Assembly: GCA_964438605.1 (NCBI GenBank)
Contig: CAYTKT010000008.1
Span: 1 to 60,144, forward strand
Length of the DNA: 60,144 nt
DNA from: Alangreenwoodia sp964438605
Lineage (GTDB): Bacteria > Bacillota > Clostridia > Peptostreptococcales > Anaerovoracaceae
Direction of reading: 5' to 3'
The notes beneath the pieces are model-generated. The model saw nothing but the letters and a program-made list of their open reading frames with translations. It made no database searches and was not told the DNA's origin. Below are positions 43,099 to 51,175 of the stretch, one piece after another. Numbering within the stretch: position 1 is the stretch's first letter; each line of letters opens with the position of its first letter. The position numbers and the translations under genes are program-made.

Positions 43099-43385
43099 AA
43101 ATTTGTTGAAATTTTCATTGAGAATTCGCTGGAAATCCGCTAAAATGTTCTGGTTAGCGATTGCGCGCTGTACTGCGTCACGCTTAATGAGCAGGCTGCG
43201 GTACGCCGTATTCGCGCTGCGGTCGCGCTACGGACAGGCGGGTTAAAAACCGCATGAAACCTGGAAAACGGGGGGGATATTTCATGTTCTGGCAGTCGGC
43301 AGCCGGATTTTTTGAATATTTGCCGGGAAAAAGCCGATGAATTCAAAAAAATTGTCAGATTTTGATGTCGTTGGAAGTTCATATA
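43099..43385. other. Intergenic stretch, nothing recognised
   Basis: A GC-rich part (about 43160-43250) has repeated GCGCTGCGGT-like bits. No coding frame or RNA was recognised. Confidence 0.35.
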
Positions 43386-43414
43386 TTGAATCCGGGTTCA
43401 AAATGTGCTATACT
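43386..43414 (+). promoter_or_regulatory. Promoter of the YebC-family gene
   Basis: TTGAAT (43386-43391) and TATACT (43409-43414) are separated by 17 bases; the start codon is 43 bases further on. Confidence 0.7.
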
Positions 43415-43457
43415 TTCCGTGGTGAAAAAGATATTAACAGATTAAGGAGATGGACCG

Positions 43458-44183
43458 ATGGGCAGACATGGTACAATTGCGGGCAGAAAAGCTGCGCAGG
43501 ACGCAAAGAGGGCTGCAAATTTTACAAAATATGCGAGAGTTATTACGGTTGCCGCCAAGGCCGGCGGAGATCCGGATTACAATATTGCTCTCAAACACGC
43601 AATTGAAAGAGCAAAAGGCATCAATATGCCTAACGATAAGATTCAGAAAGCGATTAAAAAAGGGACAGGAGAGTTGGACGGAGAAGTTCTCGTGGAAGGT
43701 TCCTTTGAAGGTTACGGTCCTGGCGGCGTGGCCGTTATCGTCGATGTGCTGACTGACAATAATAACCGTACAACGTCTTTCGTCAAACATGCATTTGACA
43801 GGCATAACGGAAATCTGGGAAAACCTGGATGCGTTTCTTATATGTTTGAACGCAAGGGTCTGATTGTCATTGAGAAGACGGATCGTGTTGATGAAGATGA
43901 GCTCATGATGGCGGGTATGGAAGCAGGCATGGAAGACATGCAGGTGTTGGAAGACTCTTATGAGATTTACACATCTGTGGACGATTTCAATTCTGTCAGC
44001 GATGCCCTCAGAGAAGCCGGCTATGAATTTGTAGAGGCGGATATCGAGTATCTTCCGTCGATGGAATCGACGCCGACATCAGAGTCTGACATCAAGTCGC
44101 TGAAAAAGATGATCGCTGATCTCGAAGAAAATGATGATGTTCAAAAGGTGACGACGAACTGCAGTCTTGATCTTGATGACTGA
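43458..44183 (+). CDS. yebC: YebC/TACO1-family protein
   Basis: This 241-residue protein starts MGRHGTIAGRKAAQDAKRAA, a minor variant of the family's MGRxxxIxxRKxxxDAKR. GPGGVAVIVDVLTDNNNRT and NGNLGKPGCVSYMF are typical. YebC proteins were annotated as transcriptional regulators; recent work links them to relief of ribosome stalling at proline stretches. AAGGAGA precedes the ATG. A 6S RNA follows. Confidence 0.95.
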   Translation: MGRHGTIAGRKAAQDAKRAANFTKYARVITVAAKAGGDPDYNIALKHAIERAKGINMPNDKIQKAIKKGTGELDGEVLVEGSFEGYGPGGVAVIVDVLTDNNNRTTSFVKHAFDRHNGNLGKPGCVSYMFERKGLIVIEKTDRVDEDELMMAGMEAGMEDMQVLEDSYEIYTSVDDFNSVSDALREAGYEFVEADIEYLPSMESTPTSESDIKSLKKMIADLEENDDVQKVTTNCSLDLDD

Positions 44184-44277
44184 GTTTAAGGGAAGGAAAC
44201 CGAACAGGAATTTCGCTCGTGAAAAACTCAGCGCGTGTTCAGGCTATACTCATATAAAATCGGGAATGGAGCAGAAT

Positions 44278-44473
44278 AAAAAAAGTATCCTGGGATGTGC
44301 GTTATGGTCATGTAATTTAACCTACAATACGTTCACGGGAATTCGCGTTCCGGCATTCAGAGCCATGCCTGCCGCTTAAACCGCAGGAAGACTTGATGTG
44401 CTGGACAGAATACCCACCTATCTGCTGATAGGGAGTGAATTAGTGATCAGACGGCATTTTGGGATACTTTTTT
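44278..44473 (+). ncRNA. ssrS: 6S RNA
   Basis: The ends pair perfectly: AAAAAGTATCC (44280-44290) with GGATACTTTTT (44462-44472). The closing-stem parts TCCTGGGATGTGCG and GACGGCATTTTGGGA correspond to the 6S signature, and CTTAAACCGCAGGAAGACTT leads into ACAGAATACCCACCT, matching the 3' side of the central bubble. 6S RNA mimics an open promoter and sequesters sigma-A RNA polymerase in stationary phase. A TATACT (about 44245) upstream may be its -10. Confidence 0.82.
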
Positions 44474-44634
44474 ATAGTGAAACCAGGCGCAGCGATTCGT
44501 GTAAGTTATCGGCGTCTTTCATAGGTTTCACGCATATTTTATTTCACGGGATGCAGACGTGACCCCGCCGGGGCAGGGATGCATACAAATTTAATCGTTT
44601 ATACTTTAATTTTTGGAAGCAAAGGAGAAAGCAG

Positions 44635-46314
44635 ATGGGATACAAGTCAGACATCGAAATCGCTCAGGAAGCAGAACTTATGCACATTAACGAGATCGCA
44701 AAGATCGCGGGTGTTGATGAAGACTACCTCGAATTGTACGGAAAGCACAAAGCGAAGGTGGATTACAACATCTTGAATGATCTGAAAGACCGTGAAAACG
44801 GCAAGCTGATTCTCGTTACGGCGATCAACCCGACTCCTGCCGGTGAAGGGAAAACTACGGTATCGGTAGGTCTGGGAGACGCCCTTAGAAAAATCGGAAA
44901 AAATACGGTAATCGCGCTCAGAGAGCCTTCTCTCGGACCTGTTTTCGGAGTTAAAGGCGGCGCGGCAGGCGGTGGATACGCACAGGTGATTCCGATGGAA
45001 GACATCAACCTGCATTTTACCGGTGATATACATGCCGTTACCACGGCGAACAATCTGATTGCCGCTATGTTGGACAACCATATTCAGCAGGGCAACAGCC
45101 TGGGAATCGATGTCAGAAGAATCGTATGGAAGAGATGTCTCGATATGAATGACAGACAGCTCAGATTTATCGTAAACGGTTTGGGAGGAAAAGCAAACGG
45201 CGTTCCGAGAGAAGACGGGTTCGATATCAGCGTTGCGTCTGAAATTATGGCAATTCTCTGTCTGGCAAGCGACATTGACGATCTGAAGGAGAGAGCTGGA
45301 AGGATTATCGTCGCTTATAATACGAAGGGGGAACCTGTTACAGTCGCTGATCTGAAGGCACAGGGTGCCGTAGCGGCACTGATGAAGGATGCCCTCAAGC
45401 CGAATCTCGTTCAGACGCTGGAGCATACGCCGGCGTTTATTCATGGCGGGCCATTCGCGAATATTGCCCATGGCTGCAACAGTGTCATGGCGACAAAGAT
45501 CGCGCTTAAACTCGGTGATTACGTCGTTACCGAGGCAGGTTTCGGCGCTGATCTGGGCGCCGAAAAATTCCTCGATATTAAGTGCAGACAGAGCGGCCTG
45601 AAGCCTGACGCAGTCGTCGTCGTTGCTACGGCAAGGGCGTTGAAGCTGCACGGCGGCGTTCCGAAGACGGATCTTAATAAGGAAAACGTGAAGGCTATCG
45701 GAAAGGGTATAGAAAATCTGCTTAAACATGTTGAAAATATGAAGAATGTCTACGGCCTGACGACAGTAGTTGCGATCAACCGTTTCCCGACCGATACGGA
45801 AGCGGAGCTCAAGTTTATTGAAGAAAAATGTAAGGAGATCGGCGTCAACGTCAAGCTGACTGAAGTCTGGGGTAAAGGCGGCGAAGGCGGTGTTGCGCTT
45901 GCCGAGGAAGTCGTAAGACTGATCGATGAGAAAAAGAGCAACTTTACCTTCTCGTATGACAATTCTCTGTCGATTAAAGAAAAGATCGAAGCGATTGCAA
46001 CGAAGATATACGGAGCTGACGGCGTTGATTACATCGGTAAGTCTGCCAGTGAAATCGCGACGATCGAATCTCTCGGATTTGGAAATCTGCCGGTCTGCAT
46101 CGCGAAAACGCAGTATTCGCTGTCTGACGATCCGGCAAAGTTGGGGCGCCCGTCGGGATTCCGCGTAAGTATCCGCAGTGCGAAAGTTTCCGCAGGCGCA
46201 GGTTTCGTCGTTGCGCTTGCCGGAGATATTATGACGATGCCAGGACTGCCGCCGCATCCGGCTGCTGAGAATATCGACGTGGACAGCACGGGTAAGATTA
46301 CGGGACTGTTCTAA
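44635..46314 (+). CDS. fhs: Formate-tetrahydrofolate ligase
   Basis: This 559-residue enzyme joins formate to THF using ATP, the first folate step of the methyl branch. The ATP loop is PTPAGEGKTT, with EPSLGPVFGVKGGAAGGGYAQ next and FGNLPVCIAKTQYSLSDD near the C-terminus; all are family hallmarks. AAAGGAGA lies 8 bases before the ATG. It is followed by fchA and folD, which complete the path to methylene-THF. Long gap upstream holds 6S RNA and an uncharacterised leader (44474-44634). Confidence 0.97.
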   Translation: MGYKSDIEIAQEAELMHINEIAKIAGVDEDYLELYGKHKAKVDYNILNDLKDRENGKLILVTAINPTPAGEGKTTVSVGLGDALRKIGKNTVIALREPSLGPVFGVKGGAAGGGYAQVIPMEDINLHFTGDIHAVTTANNLIAAMLDNHIQQGNSLGIDVRRIVWKRCLDMNDRQLRFIVNGLGGKANGVPREDGFDISVASEIMAILCLASDIDDLKERAGRIIVAYNTKGEPVTVADLKAQGAVAALMKDALKPNLVQTLEHTPAFIHGGPFANIAHGCNSVMATKIALKLGDYVVTEAGFGADLGAEKFLDIKCRQSGLKPDAVVVVATARALKLHGGVPKTDLNKENVKAIGKGIENLLKHVENMKNVYGLTTVVAINRFPTDTEAELKFIEEKCKEIGVNVKLTEVWGKGGEGGVALAEEVVRLIDEKKSNFTFSYDNSLSIKEKIEAIATKIYGADGVDYIGKSASEIATIESLGFGNLPVCIAKTQYSLSDDPAKLGRPSGFRVSIRSAKVSAGAGFVVALAGDIMTMPGLPPHPAAENIDVDSTGKITGLF

Positions 46315-46356
46315 ATTCATTCTGGGAAATCGTTTTGAGCCGAGGAGATGAGAGTT

Positions 46357-46983
46357 ATGGTAAATCTGACATGTAAGGATTTTGTCAGCGAACTGGCTTC
46401 CAATAAACCGGTTCCTGGCGGCGGCGGCGCTTCAGCGCTTGCCGGAGCAATCGGCACGGCGCTCGGCGCCATGGTGGGCGAGTTGACAATCGGTAAGAAG
46501 AAATACGAAGAATATGAAGCGGAAGTTTCTAATCTCATTTTCCGTTCTCAGGAACTGATCGGTGAGTTTGAAACGCTTGTCCAAAAGGATGCCGATGCGT
46601 TTCTGCTTTTGTCTGAAGCATACAAGATACCTGCCGGTACAGAAGCGGAAAAAGCGGCGAAAAACAAGGCGATTCAGGAATGTCTGCTGGCTGCTGCCCA
46701 GGCGCCGCTTGAGATAGCAGAGGCGAGCCTGAAGGCGCTGCGTATTCTCGACAGTTTCTCGCTGATCGGCAACCGTCTTGCCGTCAGTGATGCGGGAACC
46801 GGGGCTGCGATCTGTCTTGCGGCTCTTAAAGGCGCAAGGCTTAATGTTCTGATTAACCTCAGGCTCATGGAAGATAAAGAAACTAAGAAGGAAATTGTTG
46901 ACAAGCTGAATACGATTACTGACACGGGCATTCATCTGGCCGATATTACATATGCCAGAGTTGAAAAACTCTGTTCTGAGTAA
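46357..46983 (+). CDS. fchA: Methenyltetrahydrofolate cyclohydrolase / formiminotransferase cyclodeaminase-like protein
   Basis: This 208-residue helical protein belongs to the FTCD cyclodeaminase family (FchA in Clostridia), acting on methenyl- or formimino-THF. The motif PVPGGGGASALAGAIGTALG is near the N-terminus. ATG 46357 has GAGGAG at 9 bases; the in-frame ATG 46348 sits directly on that site and is less likely. It follows fhs by 42 bases. FchA and FolD may overlap in cyclohydrolase activity. Confidence 0.93.
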   Translation: MVNLTCKDFVSELASNKPVPGGGGASALAGAIGTALGAMVGELTIGKKKYEEYEAEVSNLIFRSQELIGEFETLVQKDADAFLLLSEAYKIPAGTEAEKAAKNKAIQECLLAAAQAPLEIAEASLKALRILDSFSLIGNRLAVSDAGTGAAICLAALKGARLNVLINLRLMEDKETKKEIVDKLNTITDTGIHLADITYARVEKLCSE

Positions 46984-46989
46984 CCGACG

Positions 46990-47070
46990 AAAAATCATCC
47001 GGCAGCTGTTTTCATTGATCCATAAGGAGAGGCCGTCTTTAGTAAAGCGGCTTTCCTGCGATGATTTTTT
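46990..47070. other. Long closed stem-loop between fchA and folD
   Basis: AAAAATCATC (46990-46999) pairs perfectly with GATGATTTTT (47060-47069). Inside, AGGAGAGGCCG and CGGCTTTCCT form a second imperfect stem. The A- and T-ends suggest a terminator, or an RNA leader for folD. The folD start at 47263 lies almost 200 bases downstream. Confidence 0.5.
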
Positions 47071-47262
47071 AAAGATTGCATTTGATTCAGAAGTTTATAT
47101 TTTGTAATTCAAATGATTTGTACGGCTGTTACTCGGCAGCGGAGAATAAGAATGTTTTATTAGAAATACAGATAGAAAAATCATTTACGGATAAAATAAA
47201 TAGAACTTGAAACATCTCGTAATTGCATTGATGAATACAATTTTCATCAGTATTATTTTGAT

Positions 47263-48114
47263 ATGGAAAAAATTTTAAAAGGAAAACCGGTTGCCGACGC
47301 GATTAAAGCAGACACGGCCAAAAGAGCCGAGAATTTGAAAAAGCGCGGCGTTATGCCGGTGCTGACTATCGTGCGTGCCGGAGAGCGCGATGACGACATC
47401 GCCTATGAGAGACGGATTGAAAAAAATTGTTCCCAGGCAGGCATCGAAGTTAGAAAAAAGGTTTATCCCAGGGAGGTATCCCAGGCGGAATTTGTTGCAG
47501 CACTGCGCAGCCTTTCGGAAGATGATACGGTCCATGGAATTCTTGTTTTGCGGCCCCTTCCGCCCCAACTCGATGAAGATGCGGCTGCGTCAGCCATCGA
47601 TCCGGCAAAAGACGTGGATTGTATGAACTCGGAAAATTTAAGAAAAATATTCACGGGAGATCCGTTGGCGATTCCGCCGTGTACCTCGGAGGCGGTCGTT
47701 GAGATTCTGAAGTATTATGGCGTTGCGCTGGAAGGCAAGAATGTGGTAATCGCAAACAGAAGCCTCGTTTTGGGCAGGCCGCTGGCAATGCTGCTGCTGA
47801 ATGAAAACGCGACTGTTACGATATGCCATTCCCACACACGGGATCTGGTGCGCACCGCTTCGCAGGCCGACATCTTTGTTACTGGAATCGGCAAGGCAAG
47901 GCATTTCGGAAAAGAATACGTTTCTCCGAAAACAGTCGTTATAGACGCGGGCATTAATTTTTCGGAACACGGGATGTGCGGCGATATGAAGTATGAGGAA
48001 GCTGCAGAAACTGCGGCGGCAATTACACCGGTGCCGGGCGGCGTCGGCGGCGTAACGTCGGCTCTCCTTTTGAGACATCTTGTGAAATCTGCGGAATTGA
48101 GCATAGAAAGCTGA
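47263..48114 (+). CDS. folD: Bifunctional methylene-THF dehydrogenase / methenyl-THF cyclohydrolase FolD
   Basis: This 283-residue enzyme reversibly converts 10-formyl-THF to 5,10-methylene-THF with NAD(P). The catalytic region AYERRIEKNC keeps the conserved Tyr and the essential Lys six residues later. The nucleotide part has VIANRSLVLGRPLA and the C-terminus has TPVPGGVGGVTSALLLRH. The VGxxxxSxxY stretch reads AGERDDDIAY, so the usual Ser is missing. No clear ribosome binding site precedes the ATG. Confidence 0.95.
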   Translation: MEKILKGKPVADAIKADTAKRAENLKKRGVMPVLTIVRAGERDDDIAYERRIEKNCSQAGIEVRKKVYPREVSQAEFVAALRSLSEDDTVHGILVLRPLPPQLDEDAAASAIDPAKDVDCMNSENLRKIFTGDPLAIPPCTSEAVVEILKYYGVALEGKNVVIANRSLVLGRPLAMLLLNENATVTICHSHTRDLVRTASQADIFVTGIGKARHFGKEYVSPKTVVIDAGINFSEHGMCGDMKYEEAAETAAAITPVPGGVGGVTSALLLRHLVKSAELSIES

Positions 48115-48189
48115 CGGACGTCAGCAGAAGGTAAATTATCATTCTTGATGACAGCTGGATTGGTCGGCGTCATACTAAGGAGGTAAAAA

Positions 48190-49014
48190 ATGTCAAAAAA
48201 AACTACACTTTCTCTTGGAACAATGAAGGAGAACGGCGAAAAGATCACGATGATCACGGCCTATGATTATTCCTCTGCCACACTCGTCCAAAAGGCGGGA
48301 GTCGATATGATTCTGGTGGGCGACTCACTTCAGATGGTCATGCTCGGTGACACGTCGACTATTGCGGCGACGACAGACGTTATGATTCATCATACAAAAG
48401 CAGTCGTTGCGGGTGCGCCTGATACGTTCGTCGTTACAGATATGCCGTTTGGCTCGTGTTCATCCGCAGATACCGCTATTGAGAATGCGACGCGCATGAT
48501 GAAGGAGGGGCGCTGTGACGCGGTGAAAATCGAGGGAGGTGTCAGTATGGCACCTGTGATTAAAGCCGTCGTCGATGCCGGAATTCCGGTAGTCGGCCAT
48601 ATCGGGCTGACGCCGCAGACTACGTCAAAACTCGGCGGGTTTAAAGTGCAGGGCAAAGGTGAAGCTGCGGGCGAAGTCCTCACGGATGCTCTTGCGGTCC
48701 AGGAAGCAGGCGCATTTATGATTGTTTTAGAATGTGTGCCGGCGGAGTTGTCATCGCTGATTACACAGCGGCTTACGATTCCTACTATCGGAATCGGTGC
48801 AGGAAACGGGACAGACGGCCAGGTTCTGGTATATCATGATTTACTGGGATTATTCGATAAATTCGTACCCAAGTTTGTGAAAGTGTACAGACAGATCGGA
48901 GACGAGATTGCTAACGGCGTTCGAGAGTATATTTCAGAAGTAAAGTCGGGAGCGTTTCCTGATGAAGCGCACTCTTTTGGAGGCGTAACAAAGGAAGACC
49001 TTAAGGATCTCTAA
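48190..49014 (+). CDS. panB: 3-methyl-2-oxobutanoate hydroxymethyltransferase PanB
   Basis: This 274-residue enzyme transfers a hydroxymethyl from methylene-THF to ketoisovalerate for pantothenate. MITAYDYSSATLVQKAGVDMILVGDSL and PVVGHIGLTPQ are typical, and Glu181-equivalent lies in VLECVPAEL. AAGGAGG lies 6 bases before the ATG. Its cosubstrate is FolD's product, which may explain the neighbourhood. panC, panD and panE are not in the window. Confidence 0.96.
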   Translation: MSKKTTLSLGTMKENGEKITMITAYDYSSATLVQKAGVDMILVGDSLQMVMLGDTSTIAATTDVMIHHTKAVVAGAPDTFVVTDMPFGSCSSADTAIENATRMMKEGRCDAVKIEGGVSMAPVIKAVVDAGIPVVGHIGLTPQTTSKLGGFKVQGKGEAAGEVLTDALAVQEAGAFMIVLECVPAELSSLITQRLTIPTIGIGAGNGTDGQVLVYHDLLGLFDKFVPKFVKVYRQIGDEIANGVREYISEVKSGAFPDEAHSFGGVTKEDLKDL

Positions 49015-49058
49015 CTTGGTAACTTGGATACATCGAAAGCGCATCAGTGAAATACAGC

Positions 49059-49099
49059 GAGCAGACATTTTCGGACGGCGGATTTGTCTGCTCCTTTTT
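49059..49099 (+). terminator. Terminator after panB
   Basis: GAGCAGACA (49059-49067) pairs perfectly with TGTCTGCTC (49085-49093), followed by CTTTTT. Confidence 0.85.
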
Positions 49100-49231
49100 A
49101 TTACGCTGTGGATTTGTTGATATTATATTATTTAAATAGGAGATTTATGGAAATTTTATAGTCGAGATTGTTGAGATTGGTGTAAAGAAAGTTCCGCTTG
49201 AGTTTGCAGCCGTAGGCCTTGGATTTTGATT

Positions 49232-49290
49232 TCGGCAGTCATTTATCTCTGCCGATTTCCGGCTTTCAGAGAAGCCTTAAAGGGGCTTTT
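49232..49290 (+). promoter_or_regulatory. Hairpins resembling a leader attenuator upstream of the ppx remnant
   Basis: TCGGCAG (49232-49238) pairs with CTGCCGA (49249-49255). Then GGCTT (49261-49265), AAGCC (49272-49276) and GGCTT (49284-49288) can pair in two exclusive ways; the second is followed by T's. This looks like an antiterminator/terminator pair, but the stems are only 5 bp. Confidence 0.35.
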
Positions 49291-49453
49291 TGTATCAGTT
49301 CCACAGGGATGGGCAAAACTTCGATTTGATTACAGAAATAAGTGATATACAGCAAAAAATGCCCGGTAAATCAACGATATGTTGTGGTTCAGATTTGAAA
49401 AATACGTGTTCTTTTCATCTCGATCAGTTCCACAGAAAGGACGTGACGGAAAC

Positions 49454-49570
49454 ATGAAATGCGCAGTAATCGATATTGGCCCAAATTCGATGCGTCTGAC
49501 GGTCTACGAAGCTGACCGCACATCGTTTCAGATATTATGGAAACAAAAAATAATGACCGCGCTGGCCTGA
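49454..49570 (+). pseudogene. ppx: Exopolyphosphatase (Ppx/GppA) N-terminal fragment
   Basis: About 37 codons (MKCAVIDIGPNSMRLTVYEA...) match the N-terminal phosphate-1 motif of Ppx/GppA (AxIDxGSNSxRL), with Pro instead of the usual Ser. The frame stops at 49568-49570. The rest of the roughly 300-residue enzyme is missing, and polyphosphate kinase sequence begins at about 49566. The genes were probably a ppx-ppk pair. Confidence 0.75.
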
Positions 49571-49840
49571 GGATCTGAACAAGAAAGTGAGCATGATCCA
49601 GCAGATTAAGAAGCAGGACAGGCTGTTATTTTTTCCGTTTGACGGCGTCGATCCGTTCCTGCGTCTGCTTAACGAGGCGGCAGACAATTCGGACGTTATT
49701 TCGATTAAGATTACGATTTACCGTCTGGCATCAACGTCGAAAATCGCTCACGCACTGTGCCGCGCGGCGGAAAACGGCAAGGAGGTTACGGTGCTGATGG
49801 AGCTTCGCGCGCGCTTTGACGAGGAGAATATATTGGACGG
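49566..49840 (+). pseudogene. ppk: Polyphosphate kinase internal fragment
   Basis: In the frame containing 49587, the translation reads PEDLNKKVSMIQQIKKQD and on through SIKITIYRL, ALCRAAENGKEVTVLMELRARFDEEN, all from the catalytic part of Ppk1 (the segment with AxENGKxVxVLxELKARFDEExN). It covers about 90 of some 700 residues, lacks the start, both catalytic histidines and the end, and breaks at about 49830. It cannot encode a working enzyme. The minus-strand methyltransferase lies directly after it. Confidence 0.8.
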
Positions 49841-49905
49841 CGGTTTATCGGAAGGATATTTTATATTGTTTTTTCATGCCGGCATGTTTTTCTGTTTTAG
49901 CGGCT

Positions 49906-50688
49906 CTATTTAAAGCTCGTCATATCAATGGCGATGATGGCGATATTTTTCTTTTTTGAATAGAAGTAACCGCAATCGGCAGGTTTGAATTTCAGGCGTA
50001 TGAATTCCTGGACTTCGTCGTCAGTTTTGAGTTTGTAATAATATCTGACGTATGCCTCGGCATCTTCGAGGGTCCGGCAGGGCTGGCCGAATTCGAGTGT
50101 CAGCGGGATTGCATCATATGAGATGCTCTGCATGTCGAGGAAGGCGCAGACGGAGTTCATCGTTTCAAAATCATGGCGACGTCCCCGACTGTCTTTTTTG
50201 ATGCGGACATCCATGGATTTTTCCTTTTCACGCAGTTCAGACGCGTTATAGCGGGGAAGGATGGCAATGATTTTTTTTGAGGCGATGCGCCGTAAGAGTT
50301 CCCAATCGGTCAGAATTACACCGAAATAACTGAAAATGACGGTGTCGAACGTTTTTTCGCCGAGGACTGTTTTCCAGTCGCCCGGCAGGAAAGTCAAGTT
50401 GGGCAGCGGGTGTTTTTTTTGTATTTTTTCGCAGAATTGAAGCGACTGCGGGTCAATGTCATTTGCGGTATATGAGGCGGTCAGCGGAGCCAGGCAACGG
50501 GCGAGTGTACCCGTACCGCAGGCAAGTTCACAGCAGGTTTCCTCGATGCTGAGGTAAGGAGCAATATATTTTTTTAGCTCCTGATGGTAATTTGTGTATT
50601 GCGACGCTTCTTCGTACCAGCGGGCAGAACTGTCACTCCAGTGGCTGAAGGTGCCTTTGATGTTTGAATTGCCGTTGTTGCTGTTCAT
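49906..50688 (-). CDS. Class I SAM-dependent methyltransferase
   Basis: This 260-residue protein has the SAM-binding motif ELACGTGTLARCLA (about residue 54) and the acidic residue of motif II in ANDIDPQSL. The substrate is unknown; the family includes enzymes acting on small molecules. It is the only minus-strand protein gene in the window. Upstream on its own strand AAAGGA lies 8 bases before the ATG. Its end abuts the ppk fragment, suggesting arrival by insertion or inversion. Confidence 0.82.
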   Translation of the reverse strand: MNSNNGNSNIKGTFSHWSDSSARWYEEASQYTNYHQELKKYIAPYLSIEETCCELACGTGTLARCLAPLTASYTANDIDPQSLQFCEKIQKKHPLPNLTFLPGDWKTVLGEKTFDTVIFSYFGVILTDWELLRRIASKKIIAILPRYNASELREKEKSMDVRIKKDSRGRRHDFETMNSVCAFLDMQSISYDAIPLTLEFGQPCRTLEDAEAYVRYYYKLKTDDEVQEFIRLKFKPADCGYFYSKKKNIAIIAIDMTSFK

Positions 50689-51175
50689 GGCAAAGTCCTT
50701 TCTTTTTCTGTTTTTTGTTTTTATCCGAATTTATTGTAACATATTTTTCAGCGCGCAATAAAGATACCTGCTGATAATTCTTTCCTTGATTTCAGGAGAG
50801 GGGAGTGTCAATATTTTTTTGACAGATTGTAAAATAAAGTTAAATATTTCTTAAAAAATCCACAAGATACTTCTTGTGATAGGAAGATACACGCCCCTAA
50901 TATCCTAATCGAGGGAGGGAATCCCTGTGGATCAAGTACATTTCACGATGTAGATTGTGAGTTGTAGGTAAAAACAGGTGTCGAAGGCTCGTTTTGAATC
51001 GATTTGTTTTAACATAAAGATGACGTGGAAGCTGTTCTGATTCATAAAAAAATGAATGAAGAATTGAGATTTTTTAGGGGCATTTGGTGTCGATTTAATG
51101 TTATAATAAAAATGAACAGTAATTTGACAGAGAATACTGAAAAGAACCGGCCGGAAGCCGGAATGGAGAATATGT
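50689..51175. other. Intergenic region with a possible structured leader
   Basis: TTGACA (50819-50824), 16 bases, TAAATA (50841-50846) could form a promoter reading rightwards. Just downstream two alternative helices compete: CACAAGA/TCTTGTG (50861-50878) and ATCCACA/TGTGGAT (50858-50864 with 50926-50932). A second -10-like TATAAT is at 51102-51107. For the minus-strand gene a TACAAT-like -10 is seen at about 50733-50738. No protein gene is supported. Confidence 0.45.

Noticed and set aside
44647..46320. A 557-codon minus-strand frame opposite fhs
   Set aside because: It is the exact antisense of a highly conserved gene, has no ribosome binding site and its translation is Arg/Cys-rich antisense noise.
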